Source: Streptomyces sp. NBC_01669 (GTDB taxonomy: Bacteria > Actinomycetota > Actinomycetes > Streptomycetales > Streptomycetaceae). From it: 64,000 bases of DNA. Position 1 is the first letter of the stretch; each line of letters starts with the position of its first letter. Of this stretch, positions 52,476 through 61,152 are shown one piece after another. Position numbers and translations under genes: made by a program. A model generated the notes under the pieces. It was not told where the DNA came from, did no database searches, and saw only the letters and a program-made list of their open reading frames with translations. The stretch is taken from positions 5,704,001 through 5,768,000 of the forward strand of contig NZ_JAPEQG010000001.1 in assembly GCF_026339735.1 (NCBI RefSeq). Reading direction: 5' to 3'.

Positions 52476-54005
52476 TCAGCGCGCGAGTTCGCAGCGCGCG
52501 GCCGTCACCAGGACGCTGTTCCACAGGGCGACATTGTCGGTGTGGACGGCGCGGACCCGTTCCTTCTGGAAGATCTCGTTGACCATGAGGTACAGCATGC
52601 TCTTCACCACGGGAGCGTCGTTCAGACCGCCCCTGCGGCCACCGTTGAAGACCTGCCGGTACTCCTTGTTCAGCTTCACTTCCCGTTCCTCGCGGTCGAG
52701 TTCGAAGAACACGTCCGACGGAAGCGTGTCCCAGCGGAAGGTGATCGGGTCCTCGCCCTCCAGCTCGGGCAACTCGTCGCGAAGGGTGCGCTTGAGCCTG
52801 GGGTCCAGGCCCTTGCCGGCCGGGAGAACGGCCTTGCGCTGCGGCTCGGTCGCGCGCCGGGCCGCCTCCCGGTACGTCGTCTCCGCTTCCTGGAGATACG
52901 CGGCGAACGTGTGGCCCGCGTCGTTGGTGGCCTGTTCGAGACCTCGGGCGAAGGCGGGGGTGACCGTCACGCCGTCCTTCTTCACCGTGAGGCTGAAGAC
53001 GTCGTTCGGTTCGGTCGGCAGGTCGACGGCGATCCGGGCCAGGGCGAGATGGCCCTCGGCGCTGCGGGTGCTGTTCCAGCCGCCCGCCTGGACGAGCCGG
53101 TCGTTGCGGTAGATGTAGAAGCCCTGGCGTTCGGCGAGCGGACCGATGCCGCGGAAGCTGACCAGCGGCGACTTCGGCGGCCAGATGTGCGCGGTCAGCG
53201 CGAGCTCGCCGACGCCCTCGATCGGTGCGGTGTACGTGCGGGGGTAGCCGGCCCGGCCCGGCACCCGGTAGCCGAACGGGTCGAGGGGCTCGACGCCGCG
53301 GTGGTCGAGCTCCTCCTTGGTCCGCACGTCCTCGACGACGATGTCGACGTTGAAGCCCTCACGGGCCAGGAAGCGGTGCAGATGGAGGCCGAGGTGGGTC
53401 TCCAGCTTCTCGATCGCTTCATTGAGGAACCGGTCGGCCTGACCGGTCGTCACGGTGTCGAAGGCCCGGACACGGTCCCAGCGGACGATCGTGCCGTGCC
53501 ACTCGACGATTCCGTCGTAGCGGTCGACGAGGTCCTGGCAGTAGCGGGGGTCGACGACGTCGCACGTGAAGTCGGCCTGGGCGCGCGCCGTCAGCCAGCG
53601 GCGGCCGGTGGAGGGGCTGCGCTTGGTCCGGCTGATGACGGTGAGCGAATCGGCGTGCGAGAGCGAAGCGGCCTTGAGGCCTGCTCCGAAGTGGCCGAGC
53701 GCGCTCGCGGCGTATCCCTCGCGTCCGCCGACCGTCATCGCGGTGTCCAGGGCCTCGTCGTTCATACCGCATCCGTCGTCGACGACGAGCAGGCTGACGA
53801 GGCGGTCCTCGTCGCGGAGGAAGCTGATGACGACGTTACGGGCGCCCGCGTCGATGGAGTTGTCGACCAGGTCGGCTATGGCTGCCTCGAAGCCGTAGCC
53901 CTGGTGCGTCAGTGATTCGACGTAGCGGGCGGCGGGCGGGAGCCGCTTGCTGCCGGTCGTCGGGATCTCGTACTGCCAGTCGGCGGAAGGCTGATAGGGC
54001 GACAT
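52476..54005 (-). CDS. MORC/Hsp90-like GHKL ATPase
   Basis: 509 residues. The GHKL ATPase motifs are E40-AAIADLVDNSIDAG (N49), VVDDGCGM (75-82), and GHFGAGLKAAS (104-114). They are followed by a transducer-like S5 domain and a helical C-terminus. This matches bacterial MORC-like proteins reported beside Z1 and methyltransferase genes. They probably act as ATP-driven clamps on DNA. ATG 54005 follows GAGGAAG by 5 nt. It heads the operon with Z1, NaeI-like and vsr. Confidence 0.9.
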   Translation of the reverse strand: MSPYQPSADWQYEIPTTGSKRLPPAARYVESLTHQGYGFEAAIADLVDNSIDAGARNVVISFLRDEDRLVSLLVVDDGCGMNDEALDTAMTVGGREGYAASALGHFGAGLKAASLSHADSLTVISRTKRSPSTGRRWLTARAQADFTCDVVDPRYCQDLVDRYDGIVEWHGTIVRWDRVRAFDTVTTGQADRFLNEAIEKLETHLGLHLHRFLAREGFNVDIVVEDVRTKEELDHRGVEPLDPFGYRVPGRAGYPRTYTAPIEGVGELALTAHIWPPKSPLVSFRGIGPLAERQGFYIYRNDRLVQAGGWNSTRSAEGHLALARIAVDLPTEPNDVFSLTVKKDGVTVTPAFARGLEQATNDAGHTFAAYLQEAETTYREAARRATEPQRKAVLPAGKGLDPRLKRTLRDELPELEGEDPITFRWDTLPSDVFFELDREEREVKLNKEYRQVFNGGRRGGLNDAPVVKSMLYLMVNEIFQKERVRAVHTDNVALWNSVLVTAARCELAR

Positions 54006-54302
54006 GAAGGCTTCCTCGCACGCACAGAGCTGGAACCTGCGTGGGGGAGGCGGGGCCCTGAGATCAATGGATGGAATGTGATGATATTGCAAAGGTGGGG
54101 CATTGGGGAATCGGTTGCGCGACCGGTGTTCCGCGTGCGGTGAAGCGGCGGACGGGTCACGGAGGTCTGGGCCCAGTCCTCGTCGACCGGGCCGAGAGGG
54201 GCGGCCTCAAAGGGGTGTCCGGTGTCAACGTGCGTGAAATAATGGCGAGTTACACGAACCGCTCCGACGCGGGGGCGGCAACGGCGTCGATGGGGGCAGC
54301 GC
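54006..54302. other. Divergent intergenic region
   Basis: 297 bp between the MORC-like and EACC1 start codons. It contains a locally AT-rich stretch around 54077-54098 (GTGATGATATTGCAAAGG) that probably holds promoter elements. No gene or clear operator is seen. Confidence 0.5.
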
Positions 54303-54800
54303 ATGGCGGACAGTGCGGACGTGGCCGGGGCAGCGGGGGCGCGGGGGGCCGTTGAGTTGCGGCTCACGGTGCGCGGTACGCACGCCGAACGGGACGACGT
54401 GAGAGCGCTCAGTACGTGGTTACGTAACGCGCCCGCGCTCGCCGAGGCGTGGCGCGCCGGGGAACTCAGGTTGGTCGAGGTCGAGTCGGCGGAGGAGCCC
54501 GGGCGGCCCGCGGAAACCCAGGCGGGGGAGTTGGTCCAGGCGGTCGTCCTCGCGGTGGCGGTGAAGGGCGTCGACATCGTCGTCGAGAGCGCGTGGCAGT
54601 CGGCGCTGACCTGGCTCCGCAACCGGCGCAGACTCGTCGTCGACGACGAGGAGGACCCAGGCGTTGCCTTCGTCGATCAGGCCGGTGGTCCGGACTCCGC
54701 GCTGAGCCGCGACTCCGCACGCGATGCGGCCCCGGAGGAACCGCCGGAGCCCGGTGGCGAGGACCCTGCACAGGGCGGCGACGATCACAGGGGGGCCTAG
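54303..54800 (+). CDS. EACC1 effector-associated component
   Basis: 165 residues. Residues about 17-110 show the EACC1 pattern: a VELRLTVRGTHAERDDVRALSTWLR start, then ELRLVEV...AETQAGELVQAVVLAVAVKGVDIVVES and WLRNRRRLVVDD. EACC1 is a small constant partner encoded before caspase- or other effector proteins in actinobacterial conflict systems. The C-terminal third is disordered and acidic. It precedes the caspase gene by 5 nt and is likely co-translated. Confidence 0.85.
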   Translation: MADSADVAGAAGARGAVELRLTVRGTHAERDDVRALSTWLRNAPALAEAWRAGELRLVEVESAEEPGRPAETQAGELVQAVVLAVAVKGVDIVVESAWQSALTWLRNRRRLVVDDEEDPGVAFVDQAGGPDSALSRDSARDAAPEEPPEPGGEDPAQGGDDHRGA

Positions 54801-54805
54801 CCGCC

Positions 54806-57517
54806 GTGCCGCCCTACAACGCGCGTAGTGGCGAGAACCGCCGGAAGGCCCACCGGGCGCTGCTGATCGGCGTGGACAGGTATGAGCACCTGGGGCGTCT
54901 TCCGGGTGTGCCGCGCAACCTCGAGCTGATGAAGGAGGCGCTGACCGCCGAGGGCTCCGGCGTGTTCGACCCCGACGAGGTGAGGGTTCTCCTCGACCCG
55001 CGCGGCCGCCACACGGTGGGTGAGGCCCTCAGCAAGGCTGCGGAGGAGGCCGAGGGGTTACTGGTCGTCTATTTCGTCGGTCACGGCCAGGTGGACACGT
55101 ACGGCGGGAACTTCCATCTGATGGTCGCCGGTTCCAAGGTGACCAGGGACAAGAGCCATCCCTTCTCGAACGCCCTTGCCTGGCACAAGGATGTGATGCA
55201 TTGGCTGTGGGAATCCGAGGCGGAGCACGTGGTCGTCATCCTCGACTGCTGTTACGCGGGCAACGCGCTCAAGGAGCTCGATCTGAATCCGGAGAAGAGA
55301 TTCGCTCTCTTCGCGGCGATACGGGAGGGCGCGGAGATTCCGGTCCCACGCACCGCGGCCGGAACGCGTTTCACCAGGGAGATCCATCGCGTACTGACGG
55401 AGGAGCCGACCGAGGGGGGACCGCTTCGCGGCGGTGACGTTCTTCTTGCGCACCTGGATACGCGGGTGCGCGAGGCGCTGGCCGGCCTCAAGGCGTACGA
55501 CGGGCAGGACTGGATTCCCGTCGAATTCCACCAGGGCGACGATGTCGTTCTCGCGCTCGGGCAGGGGGAAGATGCCGTGCCCCCGGTCGAGCGGGAGCCG
55601 GAGCCGCACTCCGTCCGCGTGTCCGATCCGGAACACGATCCGGAGCACGATCCGGAAGCCGTGTCGCTGTCCGCGTTCCTACGCCGGTTTCGGGACCGGT
55701 TGTGGCGTCTGCGGGGAGTCCGGAGGGTCCTCGTCCCGCTCCTGGCTCTCGCCCTCCTCGGCGCCACCGGGGTGATCGTCCGAAACCTGCTGCCGGCGGA
55801 CGGGGCCGGAAGCTGCGCGCCGCCGATGGAGCTGCGGGTGCTCACCGATCCGGATCTGCGGACCACCGTCCAGAAGGCCGCCGACGCGTATCTCGAACGG
55901 GATTCGCGCGCCTGCCGACAGATCGGGATCAGTGTGTACGAGGCCAAGGCGACGGACGCGGTAGCCGCCTTCCAGGGGTCGAAGGCATGGCAGTCGCCGG
56001 ACGGTGAGTGCCCCGTCTCGGGGGAGTGCTTCCGGCCCCAGCGGGATCTCGGCGCGCAGCCGGACATCTGGATTCCGGCCGCCGACAGCACGTGGCGGCG
56101 TGCCCAGGACACCTCGGCCGCCGCGACCGGCAACGGCAAGGTCACCGAGGGCAGTGTGGTCTCCTTCGACCGGTTGGGACCGCTCGCCTATACGCCGATG
56201 GTTCTGGCCGTGCCCGACGGGCTGTCCCTCCCGCCCGCCCTGCAGACCGGCAGCCCGCTCGGCGCGCTGGTTTCCGCGCTGGGCGCCTCGGAGCAGAAGG
56301 CGTTCGTCCTGCGTCCCGACCCGGAGAACACGGACGGGGCGCTCCTGGCCACGACAGCCCTCTATCCGCCCACCGGCATCGCCCAGCCGTCCGAGCTCGA
56401 ACAGGGCATGGAGGGGCAGCTCACGCCGATGCCGGGCACGTCGGCGGAGCTGATGTGCGCGCTCGCCGCGAGCCCGCAGAACACTCTGGAGGACCGGGCC
56501 GCCGTGCTGATCCCGGAGCAGACCATGGCGCAGTTCAATCTGCGGCCCGGCGACAAGGGCCGCCGGTCCTGCGCGAAGGACACCCTGTCCGGGCGGACGG
56601 CCTGGTACCCGTCCGACGTACCGATGCTGGATCTGCCCTTCGTGCGCGTCACCTGGAAGGGGGCAGAGCGCGACGCCGAGCGGCGCAAGCAGGCGATCAA
56701 GGACTTCCACCGGTGGCTGACCGAAGACGGTTCCGCCCAGCGCGTGTTCACCGAGGACGGGTTCCGGCGCGTCACGAGTGACGGCGATCCCGCCCCGCCC
56801 GACGAGCACTCGCTGCTCAAGGCGCCCGCCAACACCCGTGCCGTCCACTCCGACAAGCTGCCGCAGAACGGGCCGCCCGCCACATCGGCCGTGCTCACCG
56901 ACACGCTTCGGCGCTACCGGCAGGCTCTCGGGCCCGGCCGAGTGCTGTACCTGCTGGACACGTCGACCTCGATGGTGGACAAGCGGGTCTTCGACGGGTC
57001 CGGGCGCGCCAAGGATCTGGTGAGCCGGTCGATGAACTCCCTCGGCAGGGAGGACGAGTACGGGGTCTGGTCGATCGCGCCCGTCTCCCGGAAGGCCCAT
57101 GCGGACCTCGTGCCGTTCGGGCGGAACGACCGGGCCGCCGCGCAGCGGAAGGTCGGCGCGGCGAAACCGGTGGCGGACGTCAACGCGCACGTCGCGACCG
57201 GGCTGCGGGACGCGCTCGCCGAACTGCGCGCGGGACCGTCGGAGGCCGACCCGCCGCGGCTGCTCGTCCTGGTCACGGACGACGAGGATTCCGCGGGCAT
57301 CAAGGGCACCGGGCTGGCGTCCCTGGTCAAGGAGGCGCAGAAGACTCCGCGGGTACGGGTCGTCGTGGTCTCCCTGCAGGGCGGCGGCTGTACGTCGGGT
57401 GCGCTCAACCGGCAGCTCACGGCTGCGACCGGCGGCCGCTGTCTCGACCCGTCGGTCGACCTGGCGAAAGAGCTGCAGGCCGAGGTCGCCAAGACCGGTA
57501 CGGGGGACGCCGAATGA
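54806..57517 (+). CDS. Transmembrane caspase with solute-binding and VWA domains
   Basis: 903 residues. Residues 1-255 are a caspase (C14) domain with His93 in VVYFVGHG and Cys148/149 in VVILDCCYAGN. An acidic linker with DPEHDPEHDPEA repeats and a basic stop leads to one membrane helix (306-328). Outside the membrane come a solute-binding-like domain (about 340-680) and a von Willebrand A domain with an intact MIDAS D718-x-S-x-S. GTG 54806 is 5 nt after EACC1. The layout implies an extracellular ligand sensor controlling an intracellular protease. Confidence 0.85.
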   Translation: MPPYNARSGENRRKAHRALLIGVDRYEHLGRLPGVPRNLELMKEALTAEGSGVFDPDEVRVLLDPRGRHTVGEALSKAAEEAEGLLVVYFVGHGQVDTYGGNFHLMVAGSKVTRDKSHPFSNALAWHKDVMHWLWESEAEHVVVILDCCYAGNALKELDLNPEKRFALFAAIREGAEIPVPRTAAGTRFTREIHRVLTEEPTEGGPLRGGDVLLAHLDTRVREALAGLKAYDGQDWIPVEFHQGDDVVLALGQGEDAVPPVEREPEPHSVRVSDPEHDPEHDPEAVSLSAFLRRFRDRLWRLRGVRRVLVPLLALALLGATGVIVRNLLPADGAGSCAPPMELRVLTDPDLRTTVQKAADAYLERDSRACRQIGISVYEAKATDAVAAFQGSKAWQSPDGECPVSGECFRPQRDLGAQPDIWIPAADSTWRRAQDTSAAATGNGKVTEGSVVSFDRLGPLAYTPMVLAVPDGLSLPPALQTGSPLGALVSALGASEQKAFVLRPDPENTDGALLATTALYPPTGIAQPSELEQGMEGQLTPMPGTSAELMCALAASPQNTLEDRAAVLIPEQTMAQFNLRPGDKGRRSCAKDTLSGRTAWYPSDVPMLDLPFVRVTWKGAERDAERRKQAIKDFHRWLTEDGSAQRVFTEDGFRRVTSDGDPAPPDEHSLLKAPANTRAVHSDKLPQNGPPATSAVLTDTLRRYRQALGPGRVLYLLDTSTSMVDKRVFDGSGRAKDLVSRSMNSLGREDEYGVWSIAPVSRKAHADLVPFGRNDRAAAQRKVGAAKPVADVNAHVATGLRDALAELRAGPSEADPPRLLVLVTDDEDSAGIKGTGLASLVKEAQKTPRVRVVVVSLQGGGCTSGALNRQLTAATGGRCLDPSVDLAKELQAEVAKTGTGDAE

Positions 57518-58947
57518 GTCGCAGTGGCAGTCGCCGGGTGGATCGGAGCGGTCGCGGGCGTGCCGTCGGCGCGCTCTGCTCCTTGCTCGTCCTCGCCTCC
57601 GCCGCTTGTTCCGGTGGTTCAGGACAGACCCCCGGCCCGGACGAGAAGGGAAAGGACGCATCCGGCCCGATCGTCGTCGCCAGCGGGCTCGATGTGACCG
57701 GATCCGGCGGAGTGCGGCAGCAGCTGATCAAGGAATGGAACGAGCGCCACTCCCATGAACCGGCGATGCAGGCGAAACTCGTCGAGCTGCCCGGCGACGC
57801 CGATCAGCAGCGCAGCCAGCTGCTCGGCGCGCTCCAGTCCGGAAGCGCCGGCTACGACGTGGTGAACCTCGACATCACCTGGATCCCGGAGTTCGCCGAG
57901 GCCGGGCTCGTCCGCCCGCTTTCCGACAAGGACGGAGTCGACTCCGACGTCATTCCGGAGATCCGCCGGACCTCCGAATGGAAGGGCCGCTCCTACGCCC
58001 GCCCCTTCAACAGCGACGTCGGTCTGCTCTACTACCGGCCCGACCGGCTGACCGCCGCCGGAATCACCCTGGCCCGCCAGCCCACCGCCAACTGGACGTG
58101 GGTCGATCTCGGCGCCTCCATCGACACGCTCACGGCCGACCGGAGCAAGAGCGGCGTCGACGCGGGCTGGACGACCCAGCTCGACGAGTACGAGGGACTG
58201 ACCGTCAACACCATCGAGGCGTTCGAGTCCGTCGACGTCCACCTCACGGATGAGAAGGGGCATTACACAGCGGACCCGAAGTCCCTGAAGAGGGGGCTTG
58301 AGGCGGTGCGCCAACGCGCCCGCAAGGACCGGATACTGGACCGCGCGTTCTCCTCCGACGAGCCGACGTCCCTGGCCGACTTCGCCGAGGGGCGCGTCGC
58401 GTTCGTGCGCCACTGGCCCTACGTCTTCAGGGCGTTGCAGAACCTGCTGCCGCCGGAGGACTACTCCGTGAACCGGCTTCCGGGCGCATCGGTCCTCGGC
58501 GGCCAGAACCTCGCCGTCACCACTGATTCGCCGCGCGCCGCGGGCGCCCGCGAGCTGATCGACTTCCTGACCTCCCGGGAGAGCGAACGCTGCCTGCTCG
58601 ACGCCGGGTTCGCCGCCACCCGCGCGTCCGCCTACGACGGCACCGGGCCGCCCTGCTACCCCCGTGTCGCCGAGGCCCTCCACTCGGCCGGCCCGTCACC
58701 GTCCGCGTCCCCGGGCGGTGAGGGCGGCGCCTGGGCCCAACCGGACCGGATGCGAGCCGCGTACACCTTTACGTTGAGCCAGGCGCTGAAGCATGCGGTG
58801 CAGCGCCCCCGGACCCCTTACTACGGTGCGTTCACACAGGTCCTGCAGTCGCAGGTGCACACCTGGCTGACGACCGACGGAGCCGACGCCGAACAGACCG
58901 CGGCCGGGCTCGACGCGGCCCTGCGCAAGGCGCTCAGCGGCCGTTGA
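57514..58947 (+). CDS. Extracellular solute-binding lipoprotein
   Basis: 477 residues. The signal sequence ends in a lipobox-like LASAAC (Cys about 32). The rest is a family 1 solute-binding protein: GPIVVASGLDVTG, GYDVVNLDITWIPEFAEAGLVRPL, RPFNSDVGLLYYRPDRL, SLADFAEGRVAFVRHWPYVFRAL. It starts inside the caspase stop (ATGA, 4-nt overlap). No ABC permease follows, so it is not a normal importer; it may deliver or compete for the ligand sensed by the caspase protein's own binding domain. Confidence 0.87.
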   Translation: MSRSGSRRVDRSGRGRAVGALCSLLVLASAACSGGSGQTPGPDEKGKDASGPIVVASGLDVTGSGGVRQQLIKEWNERHSHEPAMQAKLVELPGDADQQRSQLLGALQSGSAGYDVVNLDITWIPEFAEAGLVRPLSDKDGVDSDVIPEIRRTSEWKGRSYARPFNSDVGLLYYRPDRLTAAGITLARQPTANWTWVDLGASIDTLTADRSKSGVDAGWTTQLDEYEGLTVNTIEAFESVDVHLTDEKGHYTADPKSLKRGLEAVRQRARKDRILDRAFSSDEPTSLADFAEGRVAFVRHWPYVFRALQNLLPPEDYSVNRLPGASVLGGQNLAVTTDSPRAAGARELIDFLTSRESERCLLDAGFAATRASAYDGTGPPCYPRVAEALHSAGPSPSASPGGEGGAWAQPDRMRAAYTFTLSQALKHAVQRPRTPYYGAFTQVLQSQVHTWLTTDGADAEQTAAGLDAALRKALSGR

Positions 58948-59041
58948 CGATCAGCGACGGACGTACGGCCCCGGGACGAGCCGGAGCCGTACCCCGTCGG
59001 TCGAGCGGGGCCGGCGAGCCCTGCCGGTCGTGCGGTGCCGG

Positions 59042-60040
59042 TCACGCCGCCCCGTGGCACTCCCGATACGCCCGCCCCGACCCGCACCAGCACGCCGCGC
59101 TCCGGGCCGGCGGCCACGGGACCGCGCGGCCGCGGGCCGCGAGGGTGGTGGCGTACTGGGGGAGGAGGTTCGGGTCGGACGGCGACGCGGCCTCCGAGGC
59201 GGCGAACGCCTCGTACGACGGAACCGTGCCGGTGACGATGCCGAGGTTCGGGGTGCCTGCCGCGTGCAGATCGCGGAGGGAGGCTTCCAGACGGTTCAGG
59301 TGCTCGGGGTGGGACGGGTACTCGGTGCGCAGGGACGGGTACGCGGTGAGGAGCTCGTCGAGTTCCGCCGCCGTCCAGTGCAGGACCGCCACCGGGAACG
59401 GGCGGGACAGAGCCGTGCGATAGGTGCCCAGTTCCGCGCGGAGGCGGGTGATCTCGGCCTGGAGCTCGCCCGGGTCGGACGAGCCCAGGTACCACAGGCG
59501 CTTCGGGTCGTGGAGCTCGTCCAGCGGGACCGTGGCGCTGTGGAGGGTGTCGGCGAGCTCGTCCCAGGAGTCGTGGCCGAGGCCCATCAGACGTCGTACA
59601 CGGTGGCGGCCGAACAGCAGGGACTGGGTGGCGTACGGGACTTCCTCGTCCGGAGCCAGGAGCAGGGTCAGCGCGGTCGAGAAGAAGTCGTGCGCCGACT
59701 CCAGCTCGTCATGCGATTCGAGGGTCTCGGCGGCGATCCTCCAGGGGGCAGCTTCGAGCGGTCCCGCCGCGCGGAGGCCGTCGATGATCGCACGGGCCTC
59801 GGCCTCGTGACCGTACTCCCAGAGGTTCGCTGCCTTGAGGGCTTTGATCAGGGACGGGTCGGCGGGATCCGCGGCGAGCAGTTCGTCGTAGAGGGTGGCG
59901 GCGCGGGGGCGCTGGTCGGCGAGTTCCAGGTGGGCCGCGGCGCGCAGGAGCAGCGGCTCCCGGTCGTCGGGGTACTGCGCCGCGGTGCGCAGCAGGCGCT
60001 CGGCTTCGGCGATGTGATCAGCAGGCGTGTCGGGGCGCAT
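59042..60040 (-). CDS. TPR-like protein with C-terminal SEC-C metal site
   Basis: 332 residues. The N-terminal half is helical with tetratricopeptide-like pairs (AERLLRTAAQYPDDREPLLLRAAAHLELADQRPRAATLYDELLAADP). The C-terminus ends CWCGSGRAYRECHG, a SEC-C zinc motif (CxCxnC-H). A role in protein interaction is likely; no catalytic domain is visible. It converges with the solute-binding gene. Confidence 0.8.
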   Translation of the reverse strand: MRPDTPADHIAEAERLLRTAAQYPDDREPLLLRAAAHLELADQRPRAATLYDELLAADPADPSLIKALKAANLWEYGHEAEARAIIDGLRAAGPLEAAPWRIAAETLESHDELESAHDFFSTALTLLLAPDEEVPYATQSLLFGRHRVRRLMGLGHDSWDELADTLHSATVPLDELHDPKRLWYLGSSDPGELQAEITRLRAELGTYRTALSRPFPVAVLHWTAAELDELLTAYPSLRTEYPSHPEHLNRLEASLRDLHAAGTPNLGIVTGTVPSYEAFAASEAASPSDPNLLPQYATTLAARGRAVPWPPARSAACWCGSGRAYRECHGAA

Positions 60041-60127
60041 GAACCACACCGTACTGCTGTACGGCTGCTGGGCGGAGGGTTGTTCCGGCCCTGGTGAGTT
60101 ACGGGTCGTGCCCCTATCGTGCGGGCC

Positions 60128-60916
60128 GTGAGGGAGCGGATACCGGTCGCGGTGCAGCGGAACCCGCGGGGGCGACGCGTCGCCGCGCGTGGGCTGTGGA
60201 CGGGCGCCGAGGCGGTCATGACCCTGGGTGTCGTGCTGCTGCTTCTCGTCGTCCATCAGCTGTGGTGGACCAATCGGCAGGCCAGGGCGGGAGCCGAGCA
60301 TCAGGTGCAGGCCCTGGAGCAGGAGTGGGGCCGGGGCACGGACGGGGGCGGACAGCCGGTGGGGCCCTCGGACAGCGGGGGCGGGGACGACGGCTCGGCC
60401 CCGGTGCCGCGGACCGGTGGCGGCGGGAGCGGGCGTACGACGGCTGCGGCGCGCGCGCCTCGCTGGGATCAGGCGTACGCCGTCATCCGCATCCCGCGCC
60501 TCGGGCTCACCGCGCCGGTCGCCCAGGGCATCAGCAAGAGCGGCGTCCTCGACAAGGGGTACGTCGGGCACTACCCGCGCACCGCGCAGCCCGGCGATGT
60601 CGGGAACTTCGCGCTCGCCGGGCACCGCAACACGCACGGCGAACCGTTCCGGTACATCAACCGGCTGCGCCGGGGTGACCGGATCACCGTCGAGACCCGG
60701 GAGCGGGTGTACACGTACGTCGTCGACAAGACGCTGTCCCGGACGTCGCCGCGGGACAGTGGGGTGATCGCCGCCGTTCCGCGCAGCAATGTGCGGCCCC
60801 ACGTCGGGTACAGCGAGCCCGGTGCCTACGTGACGCTGACCACGTGCACGCCCGAATTCACCTCCCGGTACCGGCTCGTCGTGTGGGGGAGGCTGACGGG
60901 AGCCAGGGCGCGGTAG
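60128..60916 (+). CDS. Class E sortase
   Basis: 262 residues. One N-terminal membrane helix (MTLGVVLLLLVVHQLWW) anchors it; a low-complexity linker leads to the sortase barrel. The catalytic His is in LAGHRNTHG, the Cys in TLTTCTPEF and the Arg in SRYRLVVWG. Class E enzymes of actinomycetes attach LAxTG proteins to the wall. GTG 60128 follows TATCGT by 7 nt, so the mRNA is probably leaderless. Confidence 0.93.
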   Translation: MRERIPVAVQRNPRGRRVAARGLWTGAEAVMTLGVVLLLLVVHQLWWTNRQARAGAEHQVQALEQEWGRGTDGGGQPVGPSDSGGGDDGSAPVPRTGGGGSGRTTAAARAPRWDQAYAVIRIPRLGLTAPVAQGISKSGVLDKGYVGHYPRTAQPGDVGNFALAGHRNTHGEPFRYINRLRRGDRITVETRERVYTYVVDKTLSRTSPRDSGVIAAVPRSNVRPHVGYSEPGAYVTLTTCTPEFTSRYRLVVWGRLTGARAR

Positions 60917-60963
60917 TGCCCTCGTGGAACAGCTGTGCCACTGCCGGACTAAGGTTTTCTGAC

Positions 60964-61152
60964 GTGCTCAGACGTCGTCCGCAGTTGTTGTGGTTGCTGG
61001 TTCCCTACGCGCTCTACCTGGGAGCGCTGCCGTTCGTGAACCGGGTCGATCCCGTCGTACTCGGACTGCCGTTCCTCTTCGTGTGGCTGCTCGGGGCGAC
61101 GCTGCTCACACCCGTCGCCGTATGGCTGACCCGACGGGGGGACCGCCGGTGA
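60964..61152 (+). CDS. DUF3311 small membrane protein
   Basis: 62 residues with two membrane helices (LLWLLVPYALYLGALPFV and VLGLPFLFVWLLGATLLTPVAVWL). DUF3311 proteins accompany sodium:solute symporters, as here, and probably form an accessory subunit. GTG 60964 follows TAAGGT by 8 nt. The stop overlaps the symporter start (GTGA). Confidence 0.88.
   Translation: MLRRRPQLLWLLVPYALYLGALPFVNRVDPVVLGLPFLFVWLLGATLLTPVAVWLTRRGDRR

Noticed and set aside
50006..52582. 858-codon plus-strand frame opposite the Z1 gene
   Set aside because: It has no recognisable domain, and the Z1 ATPase motifs on the minus strand explain the sequence.
40053..54005. DISARM, BREX, Dnd or Dpd assignment of the defence island
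   Set aside because: No DrmA/DrmB/DrmC, PglZ/BrxC, DndCDE or TGT-like DpdA is present; only SNF2, ParB-fold and methyltransferase parts are shared.
57514..58947. Ordinary ABC sugar importer operon
   Set aside because: No permease or ATPase gene follows the solute-binding protein, and it is translationally coupled to the caspase gene.
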